Assembly: GCA_964007475.1 (NCBI GenBank)
Contig: OZ023274.1
Span: 29,479,090 to 29,543,089 of the forward strand
Reading direction: 5' to 3'
Source: Hybos culiciformis
Taxonomy: Eukaryota; Arthropoda; Insecta; Diptera; Hybotidae
Length of the DNA stretch: 64,000 bases
Of the stretch, positions 12,919-23,870 are shown piece after piece (the first letter of the stretch is position 1; every line of letters starts with the position of its first letter). The notes under the pieces are model-generated. The model did no database searches. It saw only the letters and a list, made by a program, of their open reading frames with translations, and was not told the origin of the DNA. The translations under genes and the position numbers were made by a program.

Positions 12919-13017
12919 ATACATATTATTAAATTAAACAATTCCAATTATATGCATTTTAATTTTAAGAAATTTTATTGAATTTTTAATATCTGTTTTT
13001 TTAATATAGTTAATTCA
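12919..13017 (+). repeat. 99-bp direct repeat, copy 2
   Basis: Apparently exact second copy of 11,895-11,993. The lack of differences suggests a recent duplication or gene conversion, or an assembly duplication. Confidence 0.9.
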
Positions 13018-14260
13018 TATATGATATATGATTTTTTTTTTTAATTTATTATATTTTTTTACAAAACATTTTTGTGTTAATAATAAAAACGTCGCAGCAG
13101 CACCATTTCTTCCTTCAGGTTCAGGATCTGAGATGTTGAAAGTTTCCAATATGATTTTATCTAAAAAAAAAAAATATGATTAAAAATAAAATTTATGATA
13201 AACAATTAGCAGTAAGACCTAAATGTGTAATCTGGAATTATAATTTGATAATTTTCATTAATATTTTCTGAAAATAAATAATAATTATTAATTAATTAAT
13301 TTTTTTTTATTAAAAATATAAATATAATTTTACTTACCCATTTTGTTATTATTTGTTATTATTTGTTATTGTCATAGAAAAAAAATGCACTAAAAAGTAC
13401 GCCCAGAACTGAGTTTGTTATGGCAAATTTTAAAATTTCCCTTTGCACAAGTTTTGTGGTAGGGTAGGATTTTGGAACGAATTTTTACAGAAATTGTCTC
13501 AATCATCGAACTTAGCTGTCAGATTTTGTCGTTCCAAAAGTAAATTTGTCACAGGCCTGAGGTATTGTCCTGTGTGGAGGGTACCCGAGACTTATGGAAC
13601 GTACTAATAGTATATAATTCTTTGACAAATAGTGTTAAGGCTTTACCTTCTTTGTCTTCTTTTAAGATACATGCAAAAAAATGGATTATTGATACTCGAT
13701 TAGTTCATTTGATTTAATTTTAATTATTTAGTTGTTTCTTCCTTAAATGACATTTTACTACGCTTATGTTTGACTACTTAAGTAATTGTTATAGATTATC
13801 AAATAAATAAATAAGAAAAATTTGTTGCTTTATGTAAAATTATATAGTTAGACTGATGTATGATAATTTAATTATAATTGAAAAATAGTTATTTAGTATT
13901 AAATCATGAAATGTAAAATATGTGAATTTATTATTATTATGGTTTATTCTTGTTATTAATTTTTTTTTATGAGTATTGTAATAATGCTGCCTAAAAAGCA
14001 TCTTTTGCGTTGGGTTCTAGATTAAATAAAATGTTAACATTTGTTGTATTTTATATTACCAATGAATAAATAAAAAAAATATATATATATACTCAAGATA
14101 TTTTACTATGAATTAATTTTTTTTTTTTTAATATATTATTTTTGGACATTATTTCCTCTAGTCTAGTTCTTTAATGACTTTATTTATTACTGTCAGTTAT
14201 TCGAAGCTGAAATTATGTTAGATATACATTACGCGGTTAGAATTTATAACACATTAGGGC

Positions 14261-14340
14261 AGTGGTTCTTAACATTTTCGGGAATGTCGAGCACATTTAA
14301 TTACATGAAACTTTCTGGGAGCATCAGATCTAATTTATAT
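14261..14340 (+). mobile_element. Possible hAT terminal fragment
   Basis: CAGTGGTTCTTAACATTTTC resembles the CAGnGGTTCTCAACCTTTT terminus common in hAT elements, and is like the end of the complete MITE at 24,730. I could not find the matching inverted end, so this may be a truncated copy or chance. The rest of 14,091-14,684 is AT-rich with no gene. Confidence 0.35.
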
Positions 14341-14684
14341 TGATTCTATTAATTTTGTTTAAATATTCAGAAATATGTCAAATTTTTCATTTATTCAAAT
14401 CAAAATACATAATAAATAAATAAATATATGAAATAAAACCATCAAGAACAAATTATTACAAATTCAAAATAAGAACAATAAAATTAATATAATAAACAAT
14501 TTAATGGGATATTCGTGCCTGACGAGACATACATATTTCATCATTATAAGTTCTTATAAACACATAGACAACCCTCATTTCCTCTTCTACCCTTTTATAT
14601 TGATTAGTACTTTCTTGAATAAATAATTAAAATCCTAAATCCAAATCGTCTAGAGCGATAATTTTCCGTAAAATTGTGTACAAT

Positions 14685-15003
14685 CAAAAAGCATGTATAT
14701 AAAGAGGAATCAGTCCCATACAAAAAAAAAAAATTAAAATAGTGAAACAAAAAATCCGTATCACAACCCCATGAGCTTTTTTTTTTGAATTTTTTGAGAA
14801 TTCCACTCTCACAAAAGCTTTTAAAACTTCAAAAATAACAACAGTTCTATACAATTTTTAAAGTTTTAAAAGTTTTTGTGAGAGTGGAATTCTCAAAAAA
14901 AAAAAAAAAAAGTTCATGGGGTTGTGATATGGATTTTTTGTTTCACTATTTTAATTCTTTTTTTTGTATGGGACTGATTCCTCTTTATATACATGCTTTT
15001 TGG
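14685..15003. mobile_element. Foldback element, ~145-bp arms
   Basis: Left arm about 14,685-14,832 and right arm about 14,859-15,003 are inverted copies, beginning AAAAAGCATGTATATAAAGA on each side and ending at the loop with GAGAATTCCACTCTCACAAA. The loop is only about 26 bp. The arms differ mainly in poly-A/T length. No protein is encoded; a 74-codon open frame across the right arm is fortuitous. Confidence 0.85.
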
Positions 15004-17173
15004 TACAATGCTAATAAAAGTGCCAATGTATGTTCAATGTTGATTAAATCTCTGAGTCTCTGTTATGCTGGATCAAAAAAACATAGCATGAATTTTATTT
15101 AAATATGTATTATATACCTAGCCCATAGTTAAAGCATAAATGAGGAGCAATACCTGTAATCATGATCAAAAAATTTTAGTTACAAATTTCCAAAAATGTA
15201 AACAACTAAAAATATATAAAAAATAATTATTAAACAATTTAACTATATAATTCGATAGTGTGTAACAAAATTTAAATAAGTAGAAAATTTTAATTTCTTA
15301 TCCATAAATCCTATTATCGAAAACTAGTAAAGTGTACAAGCTTTATTAATCAAAAATGTTATAAAATATCTATATCTTTCTTTTTCTTTTTTTTTTTTTA
15401 ATTCATTTTGTTTATTAAAAGTGAAAATATGTACTCAAGAGTCATATAATTATTTTTTTTTTTATTTTTATTAAATATTTAGTTAATATTGTGTTCTTTC
15501 ATTAAAAAAAAAAAAAAAATGAAATAAAATAAATGAAAATAAAAGTATCTATACATACATCTACATACTATTTGATATATAAAATATTATTAGCAAAAAA
15601 TATAAGTTTGCAATTCGAAGAAGAAAAATAATAAAGTTTTATGTCCGGAAAATATCTTAAGGCGACAATTTATTATAAAATGCATAAATAATTTAATAAC
15701 TATGAAAATTTTCTCATAGTTTATTATTATTTTAATTTTTTTATTTTTTTTTATTTTTAATAAATAATGCTATTGCGAAAAAAAAATGATTATTATTTTT
15801 TTTTTCTATATCCCCATAGTAGTGAACTTTTTACTAGAATTAAAACTTAAGGAATGCCTTCAGTTAAGAAGATCTTCTATGATTAAAATTTAAATTCTTT
15901 TTTAAATTTCTAAAAGTTTTCCAGGTGGAAGAAAATTTTTTGTTTTTTATTTTTTTCAAGTTGAAAATATTTCGAATATAAAAAAAAAAATTATTATTTT
16001 ATTTTTTGTAAAGTGTAAACGGTGTAGATATATGTATTATGTATTTTTATATGTTTTGCATAAGTTGTATAATTACTTTATGATACGCTTTAGATTCAGT
16101 ATAATTTTTTTCATCACAGACAAATTAATGAATAAATAATTTTGATACATTTGAGTTGATTTAAATATTACAAACTAAATTGTTATAGAAGTATATAGAC
16201 AACCGCTCACTGAAACTGCAACTGAATAAATGTACCACCGAACTGAAAATCAGTTTCAGTTTCAGTTGTAAGCGACAACAGGGCTTAAATAGGAAATATT
16301 TTTTTTTTTTAAATAAATCTTTTAACATAAAATTTTCATTTTCGTGATGGAATAGAGCTGAAGACACAACAAAATTTGTATATTGCAACTATATAAAAGA
16401 AATATATAGCTTGTTGAATTTGATATGTATTTATTTAGTAGATTTTTCGTTATAAAAGGTTCCTTCTGAACAGTCCCAATGGTATAGTTGAAGGTTTTTT
16501 TTTCTATGTCAGTTTATTTCCACAATTCTCATCATGATAATGGAATGATCTTATTTTTTTTTTTTTTTTTTTTCAAATTTACTGTATATACGTACTAGTT
16601 TTTAATGTTTCATTCATTTTTTTTTTTTTTTGACAAAAATAAATTATGAAATTAACGTGAAGAGAAAAAAAAAACAAAGAAATCTTCCATTTCATAGAAT
16701 CATAATGTAGTTCTATTCTTTTATTTTATTTAAAAAAAATGTTTTATTTTATTTTATAAAACGACGTCGTTAGCGAAACTAAAGCTACCACTAGGTAGGT
16801 ATATGGAAATAAAAAAAAATCTTGCTCAAAAGTGTTTGAACAAAATTGTTGCCCATAAACTTTAATACAGCTGTTCTGTACTGTTGTCAAAAGAAAACTA
16901 AATAGTTGAAAGAATTTTCTCTTTTTGAATCAAATCCTTGTTTAGTTTGAGGTAGATATATGAATTTGTAGACAATTGTAAGATGTTATCATTGTAAGAT
17001 GTTATCATTTTTGAAAGTTGCCTGTAATTTTTAAAACAAAATAATATTAACAAAAGAAAAAATTAATAAACTTAAAATTAAATTTTTTTTGTTTATTTCT
17101 AAAACTATATTTTAATTTTTTTGGTACTATTTTCTTTATCCGAAATAGACTAGCTCGTTAAATGTACAGAATC
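15004..17173. other. AT-rich non-coding stretch
   Basis: Mostly homopolymer-rich sequence. A 15-bp tandem duplication (GTAAGATGTTATCAT) sits at about 16,978-17,009. Nothing coding is recognised; the 75-codon minus-strand frame at 16,161-16,388 has no family resemblance. Confidence 0.45.
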
Positions 17174-17384
17174 CTCGAATTGTGTTTTCGGTGAATTGTG
17201 TTTTCGGTGAATTGTGTTTTCGGTGAATTGTGTTTTCGGTGAATTGTGTATTCGGTGAATTGTGTATTCGGTGAATTGTGTTTTCGGTGAATTGTGTTTA
17301 ATACTATTTTCGGTGAATTGTGTTTTCGGTGAATTGTGTTTTCGGTGAATTGTGATTCCGGTGAATTGTGTTTTGGGTGAATTG
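17174..17384 (+). repeat. 16-bp minisatellite, unit GTGTTTTCGGTGAATT, ~13 units
   Basis: Thirteen GAATT-containing units can be counted, most exactly 16 bp and differing at one or two bases (TATTCGG, GATTCCGG, TTTTGGG variants), with one interruption near 17,300. The core CGGTGAATT is shared with arrays at 25.7 kb and, inverted, 47.4 kb. Open frames on the minus strand are a product of the repeat. Confidence 0.95.
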
Positions 17385-17546
17385 ACGCGACACGGTGTGA
17401 AGTGTATGTTGTTTTGTTATTTTTACGAATAAAAGTAAACGAAAAAGATAAAAAAAAATTAAATTCAAAACAAATAAAAAAAAAAATGTCATTCCTTTTC
17501 AAATTTAAATATTGAAAATTTTTATTTTTATTTTTCAAATTTTATT

Positions 17547-18080
17547 AAATGGAAGAAAATATGGAAAAAAAAAGTAATAATAAAAAAATGAGGTGGAACC
17601 TTCCAGAAATTCAAACATTCATATAGTGTGACGCTATGTTTAATCCTCGGGATTATTATCATATTATTTGGGGACTATTTTTAAGTGGAACACCGGTATT
17701 AGAGACACTTCGAGGCCCAGGTGAGACAACATATGTAGCCCCCTATTTAATGAACAAAATTTGCCAAAGTATTAATGGAGTTCAAAAAACTAAATTGTAG
17801 AGGTCTAGAGAAAAAAACTAAAATAATTTCAGTGAAATACTACAAGGTCCTACTGATTAATAAACTTTTATATAATCATTTCAACTTATTTTGCAACTCA
17901 AAGCACTATAAATATTCCACTAAGAACCAAAAGAATGAAAACATAATACTGAGAAGTGAGTTGTATGTTGCGTACGTTAAAATGCGGAATAAACTTTTTG
18001 ATCGTTTGGTATAATGTTGTTTGGTGGCCCTCTTAAATAAGAGGCCCATGTCAAAAGACCCTCCTGACCTCCCCTCTTTC
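17547..18080 (+). pseudogene. Unidentified coding-like remnant
   Basis: This stretch has more balanced composition than its neighbours and several open fragments. One frame from about 17,590 reads MRWNLPEIQTFI, a stop, then CDAMFNPRDYYHIIWGLFLS and a proline/threonine-rich segment; another at 17,775-18,014 reads a lysine-rich 79 residues ending KMRNKLFDRLV. It directly follows the 16-bp minisatellite. It may be a decayed transposon gene, but I do not recognise the family. Confidence 0.3.
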
Positions 18081-19365
18081 AGGGCCTGTATACATACTAA
18101 ATTAAAATGACATTTTTACTCGAACTCTTAGATGTGGATAATTTCAAATTCATATATGTACTTTACATATAAAACAGAAAAAAAAACAAAATTGTGGTGA
18201 GAGAAAGTTTTAAATGCCCATGCGAAATATGCTATGTAGATAGTTATGGCAACGATAATTATTCTCCTTGCTGTAAAAATGAATAAATGTTGGTCAATAA
18301 TAATTAACAAGATTTTTTTTTGTTTTTAATTTTTCTACTTTTTATATTTTTTTTATTTTTTGGTTGAAAATTCTGCAGCAGTCAGTTAAAATTAGGTATA
18401 TTGTATATATACGCTGCTGGTGTCTATGGTACAATGGGTAGATAGGTATACATCACAAGGATGTCCTTGTCCTTTTGTTTAGATTTTTTTTTCGTATATG
18501 TTGTTAGATAGGAAACATTAAATTATAGAAAACCACAAATAAATTTAAAAATAAATTCCAATAAATTTTGCTAAACAATATTTTCGTGGTTTTTTTTATT
18601 TTATTTTTTTTTAAATTAACTTTGCTTTATTTATGAATATAACTTTTATTTTCTGCCTTGTTAATTAGATTGGAAAAGTTTGGCAATACCAATTTTTTAG
18701 AAAATAAACTACTTAAAGGGAAAAGAAAATTTTTTTTTGTTTGTTTTTTTTGAAAAAAAAAATGTTATTGGTTAATTTACCTTGCTTACATTTTGCTGGT
18801 ACCTATTTGTTAAGAAAATATTGTACCTTTATATTTTGGTTTTGTATATTAAAATTTATGTTGTAGAATAGAGATATCGGTGCGCAAGATATTGAATAAT
18901 AAAATTTAATATTAGGAAATTATTTGACATCCGAGATGTTAATTCATGAGTAAAACGTCCTTTCTGATCATTAAAGTTTCTACTGCTCATCAGCTAGCTT
19001 GAATATTTTGACGCCCGTCACTTAATTAAAGTTTCGTGACTTTAATAAATCTATAAAGTATATTATATATATATAGTTTAGGTAGGTAGTAATTTTAACA
19101 GATATAGTTTAGGCAGTTAATTTTTGAATCGATTATGTATTAAATTATCATTTAAGTTATCATGAAATTTTGTTTTGTTTTAATCGGGGTGTTTAACCAA
19201 TGTTATTTGTCAAAAATGTTGAAATATTTTAGTTTCCACATGTAACTTTACTGAAAACTCAAACTCAAAATTTTTCAGTTACTACAGTATTCCAGCTTAG
19301 ATAGAAATTACAAGAAATAATGTTCACTATACGCCAATAGTTATCCCAATTCTTTATATATTATA

Positions 19366-19412
<47 letters not shown>

Positions 19413-19756
19413 TTATTTCAATATTCTGTATATATATATATATCTGTGTTTCTCTTTAATTATTGTAATTGAATAACTTTTCAATTAAAGTTATATATAT
19501 TATCTACATGTTATATTAAATTCCTATTAATAAGCAAAATAAAACATTTACAATTATTTATAAATTAGATTTAGTTCCCTATAATAAATCAAATCTTTTA
19601 TGTCATATATTTTCCGATTATAAAAGGATAATGCTTGGATTCCAAAAAATGAGAAAAAAAAATTAAAAATCACAAGGATATATCTGTACATATTAATAAT
19701 ATATGTATAATATGTATAGTATATGAAGTTATTTATAGTTCACTAACGACTATATA
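18081..19756. other. AT-rich non-coding stretch
   Basis: No gene recognised. Holds a (TA)n microsatellite at about 19,368-19,408 and shorter TA runs near 19,430. Confidence 0.5.
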
Positions 19757-20807
19757 GGGGAGAGGGCTGGGTTGTGATTCGGGCTGTGTTGTGTTGTGGG
19801 TCAGCTAATTTTTTCTGTCATGCAAAGTAAAAATGCCGGATCTAACTACTGTCAAATTTTTGTTTTGACCCAAGGTAGTTTTTAAGCAAACAGCATGTGT
19901 GAAAATCGTTAAAAAAATTGATTTTAAGATTTTTTCAAAGTTCCATTTTGTTGTGTAAATGAATTGTTAAAGCTGAATTGAATGCATTAACATTTAGTTT
20001 AAATCTTATATTTTTCGAATCGGTATTGCATTGTGATGATATACGAGTGGAAAATTTTTTTTTCGTCGTCTGTCAAAATGACGTCATGGTTAGGTTGTGG
20101 GTCAGCGATTGGCTGGGTTGTGGGTCACCATTTTTTTTCCACTGTGTGGCATATACAGCGTATGCAGGTGTCAAATATCGTTAGTTTTGTCAGTGTAAAT
20201 TATTTTATCTTATTTGACCAGTGTTTTAATGCATGTTTTTCTATTGTGAGTAACGTTGCCAGGTTTTGAAAACTCAAAAGGGGGACATCATGAAAAAAAA
20301 ACTTATTTACCTAAACTAAAAAAATTCATTTATTGCGCCAGCAAGAATAAACAAAAGAAATTAAAAAGTCATATTTACATAGTATATTAAAAAAAAAAAA
20401 AAAATTTATTATTATTATTGATAGTTATATTTGTCGTTGCTTTTAGCAAGCTTTATTAATTTTTCATAAGTTTTTATATCTTCATAAAATTCTTCACATG
20501 TGAGTGGTTGATTAAAAGATACAATTAACTCACTTTTAATTAGGTTATATGTACATCGATTTCTTTGCTCACTCCATTTGGCATTCATTGCAGAAAATAT
20601 TGTTTCAGTATAAGCACTGCTTGATGGGATACTTAATAAAAAAGAAATAATTTTATATGTATTTGGAGTATGTCCAAAATTTTGTACAGTTCGTTTGTGT
20701 TTTTAAATTCTTCAATTTTTAAATCTTTAATACTTTTTTCGATAAGACACATTTCTTCAAATAATTTGTCAATGTCTAAATTTGATATTATTTTTTTTAA
20801 ATTTAAT

Positions 20808-21670
20808 CAAAGCAACATAAACTACTAGCAGTGCTGTGTCAAATTATGTTTGTGTAAGTGGGTACCTGTCAAACACGATTTTTTATATAAATTGTATGGA
20901 AAAATGCAAAATAGCTATAGGTTTACGAATAAATCTATAAAATTAACATTTAATAAAAACTTAAGAATATCACAAGTAAGTATGTTATTCTTTAATAAAT
21001 TTAAAATAATTTGTAATATTTTTTTAGCTAAATTAGTCAACAGTTTTAATTAAAAAATTAAAATTTTACAGAAACAAGAAAAATCCTATTGGAAATTGAA
21101 TTGATAAATAGTAAACTTTTAAATCAGTCGTTCATTGTTATTTAATTAAGTACAAATTTATTGATATAATAAATTTTTTATTATACTTTATTTTGTTTTT
21201 ACTACTTTATTTGTTTTTTGAAATAAAATTTACAAAATCTTATTGGTTTTTTTCCTTCAAATTTTATTAGTTTCAAGAAAAATGGTAAGAAAATGTTGTG
21301 TTCCTGGTTGTAATACTATAACTTAAATCCGAGTAAAAATGAAAAAACTGACAGCCAGAGAACATGTTTTAAGTTCCCAAGAGAAGAAAATTTGATTGAG
21401 AAGTGGCTTATTTGATTGAAGTGGCTTATTACGTTAAGTTTTTACAGTTTTTACTTGAGTTTCTAATTTTTGAATTATAATACATCTTAAAATTTATTTC
21501 TTGAAATAAATATTTTTAAATCATTCATTTTACTTTTTTCCAAACATTTTTTTTTTAAGGAAACTCTTCTCCGGACCTTTTCCAAAAATTATCAAATTAT
21601 TTTGACAGGTACCTTTATTGACATTTGTTTTTTGACACAGCACTGGTAGGAGTTTACGTTGCTTTGATTT
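20808..21670 (+). mobile_element. TTAA-flanked TIR element with THAP remnant (Kolobok-like)
   Basis: The ends TCAAAGCAACATAAACTACT and the right reverse complement TCAAAGCAACGTAAACTCCT are inverted, continuing through CAGTGCTGTGTCAAA and, further in, GGTACCTGTCAAA. Both flanks read TTTAA, which fits a TTAA target duplication. The hAT reading frame is restored when the element and one copy of the target are removed. It contains a THAP-type zinc-finger relic (21,282-21,409). TTAA targets together with a THAP-domain protein are the published hallmarks of the Kolobok superfamily; piggyBac also uses TTAA but lacks THAP. The element is internally deleted, about 0.86 kb. Confidence 0.8.
21282..21409 (+). 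pseudogene. THAP zinc-finger N-terminus, broken
   Basis: The frame starts MVRKCCVPGCNTIT and hits a stop; two frames over, the sequence TCFKFPREENLIEKWL follows from 21,362. This matches the start of a THAP domain: initiator Met, C-x4-C with the V-P-G-C signature, then the F-x-F-P and K-W-L positions. The downstream C-x2-H half is missing. THAP domains bind DNA and are found at the N-terminus of P and Kolobok transposases and of domesticated derivatives. This is a relic, with one stop and one frameshift in about 43 codons. Confidence 0.75.
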
Positions 21671-23870
21671 AATTCATCAATAATAGCCAACATGTCATTA
21701 AAATTAAATGAGGTTGATTTTAATGAAAATTTACTTATTTTAAAAAGCCAACTATCTTCCGAATATATATTTTATAGATATGTTTATGAAATTTATAAAA
21801 TCATTTTCAATTAAAAGTCTTGTTTTATAACATGTTGTTTTTGTAAGCAACTCTCGAACTGCATATCCAAAGAATTTCTTTTCAATTTTGTCTTGAAGTT
21901 TTTCTTTAAAATCAATAAAAATGTTATATAAATCAACAGCCGTACGGAAGTTAGATTCAAGTTTTTGGTGGTATCTGAATAAATTTTTAGTATATGTGAC
22001 AAAAACATTAAATATATTTCAATTTTAGAAGAAATTTCATTATCTTTTATAAGTAAAACATTTTCCATTTGTTTTGATAAATTCTCACTTAAAAAATAAG
22101 CTTTTAGTCCTGGCCAAGTTATTAGTATTCTATCAATAGCTGGTAGTAGAGATAACCATCTTGTCGTTACATGTCGAATAATTTCTTTGTATTCTATTTC
22201 AGCAAAATCACAAAATTCGATTAAGTTTTCTCTTCTCTTTGCGGCGTTTGGTGCATATATTTTTAATATTATGTTTTCTACATCAACATCCAAATTTTCT
22301 AAAGATTTTTTTAATGCATTGTATAGAATATGTGCATGACAATTTGCTTTTAAAATATTTTTGTTTGAATTTTTTAAATTGGTAAATAGGGAATTATGTT
22401 TGCCAAAATTTGAATTGGTGTTATCAGCACTTAGACAAACGACGTTATTTAAATCTAGTTTTAATGTTTTCAATGTATTTTTCACCATTTCAGCCATGCT
22501 CAAAGCAGTTTCGTCTGAGTTCTCTACGAAATCTATTATTTTGTTTTGAATTCCTGATTTGTTAAAGAACTGAATACATACCGGAAAGAATTTTCTATTT
22601 TTTCGGTTCGAGGCATCTGTTTGCACTCCAAAATACACATTATTCGAAATTAAATATGATATTAGATTGTCAATAATATACGGAGCTAATAGATTTTCTA
22701 CAATTTTTGTATTTTAGTGCGGCCACAAGAAATTTTTTTTGCAATGTTTGAATCATGATAAATTTTTTTAGCTAATTTCAAACTACAATTTAACAAATTA
22801 TACGATAAATTGTGTTTTACATTGTGAAAAATCTTTGAGACCTCTGCCACATAGACATTGTTTTCCTGAAAGCAATTTTTTTTTACAAAAAAATTATTCA
22901 AACTCTGAGTGGAAACGGCAGCTGAAATAGATGATTGGTGCCCTTTGGTACTTTCATGTAATTTCAAAGCAGAATATCCTTTATATTCAATAGAAAATTC
23001 TGATCGACAAACAGTGCAATGTGCTTACTACCTTTACTATTTTCTGCTTTTCGCAGCCATGAATATTCATTTAACCAAATATCATTAAAACTGCATAGTT
23101 TTTTTGGTTTTCGTTTTGTAGGTGTCATCAACATCAAACAATTATTATCGACTGTATTTTTATTTCTATCAGCCTCTGCCATTTCGAAAATTAAAAGTAA
23201 AATTTATACGTTGCAATTAAATTTCAAAAACCAAAACGTAAATTTAAAATGTCCAATGTCAAGTGCCAAATCAAAATTATTAGTATTGCCGTATGATATT
23301 AAAAGGAAAACAGTTGATCGGGTGCAAGCTGCAGGGTTACTACGATAATTTTTTCGAATATTTTTTGTAAATTTTAATTGGAAGACATTTAGGCCTTTTT
23401 GGAGGATGGATATTTTAGGTAGTAAATGGAGGACTGTCCTCCCTAAAGAAGGACGCCTGGCATGTCTACAAAAAAAGACAACTAAACCACAAAAAATCAA
23501 CTTTTTTGAATTGATGATGAATGATGATGATTGAAAATTGTCACTATTTGAAATTATTTTTGAAGGCTTCTAAAATTAATAAAAATTAATATTTTCGATA
23601 TTTATCGAGGTTTACTTCATATTTTTTCATTTTAATAGGATTTTTCTAGGTGACCCACAACCCATCCACTTTTTTTTTTACATTTTTTCACTTACGGACA
23701 AAAATGGTCACAACATTTTTTGAGTTTTCTTAATCACTATACTTGCTTCGGAGAAAAGTTGCGTTAGGAAATTACCTTTCCAACAAGGTATAACACTACA
23801 TACTTTATTTTGCTAATTTATTACTTATGGGCCAAAAACAAAACCCGACCCACAACCCAGTCCTCTCCCT

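Larger units (their letters stand above)
10780..13607. mobile_element. 2.8-kb TIR transposon inserted in the LINE
   Basis: The left end reads GACGTTCCATAAGTCCGGGT and the right end reverse complement reads TACGTTCCATAAGTCTCGGG, with similarity continuing through CCTCCACRCARGA for about 36 bp. The flanks TATTATATA (10,771-10,779) and TAGTATATA (13,608-13,616) match at eight of nine bases and may be a 9-bp target duplication. That length is typical of Mutator-like elements, but no transposase is present, so the assignment is weak. The interior is non-coding and holds a second TIR element at 11,444-12,720. Confidence 0.8.
9661..14090 (+). pseudogene. Non-LTR retrotransposon reverse transcriptase remnant, split by a DNA transposon
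   Basis: Two blocks, 9,661-10,779 and 13,608-14,090, carry the 3' half of a LINE pol gene. In different frames one can read an FRTGSGTQTA block, KAFDSVDHDILLKKL (RT motif A region, from about 9,791), INIGVPQGKVLGPIFFLIYI (9,930-9,990), a catalytic-box relic FSDDTSIFY in place of the usual YADD, and KYLGITLNKYLKWDEHI (10,262 on). After the inserted element the frame resumes with a C-terminal stretch ending LVHLI and a stop near 13,720, then an A-rich end near 14,070-14,090. Several frameshifts and stops make it inactive. The clade is probably Jockey/CR1-like; the endonuclease is missing, so it is 5' truncated. Confidence 0.85.
20415..23182 (-). pseudogene. hAT transposase, frameshifted and interrupted
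   Basis: The start is taken as ATG at 23,182 (MAEADRNKNT). A BED-like zinc finger follows: C-x2-C at about 23,010 (TVCRSEFSIEYKGYS), then HESTKGH near 22,945, but a frameshift separates the two reading frames. The catalytic RNase-H-like region at 22,638-21,811 contains VQTDASNRKNRKFFPV, LSADNTNSNFGKHNSLF, KANCHAHILYNA and RHVTTRWLSLLPAIDRIL, all characteristic of hAT. The C-terminal dimerisation region is at about 20,670-20,415 (LSIPSSSAYTETIFSAMNA, KWSEQRNRCTYNLIKSELIV) and stops at TAA 20,415-20,417. Between them sits the TTAA-flanked insertion; removing it and one target copy rejoins the frame. Frameshifts near 23,010 and 21,930, and a stop near 20,690, show that it is dead. It would have catalysed cut-and-paste transposition in the nucleus. 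Confidence 0.9.
19757..23870 (-). mobile_element. hAT-superfamily DNA transposon, ~4.1 kb
   Basis: The ends are inverted: GGGGAGAGGGCTGGGTTGTG on the left and AGGGAGAGGACTGGGTTGTG as the right reverse complement, with further similarity through TCGGG. Subterminal GTTGTGGGTC words occur at about 19,793, 20,093 and 20,118 and, inverted, at about 23,652 and 23,848; such repeats are usually transposase-binding sites. The minus strand encodes a decayed hAT transposase (20,415-23,182). A second transposon is inserted at 20,808-21,667. No clean 8-bp target duplication is visible, so the flanks have probably drifted. Confidence 0.9.

Noticed and set aside
17174..17384. CRISPR array
   Set aside because: Units are contiguous 16-bp repeats without unique spacers, in a eukaryotic context.
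17158..17538. Possible repeat protein (H-R-K-H-N-S-P)
   Set aside because: A 16-bp unit without stops gives an open frame of 16 codons per three units in any frame; no start context or codon signal.
21811..22638. Domesticated hAT host gene
   Set aside because: Although 275 codons are open, upstream and downstream parts are frameshifted and interrupted, and TIRs are still recognisable.
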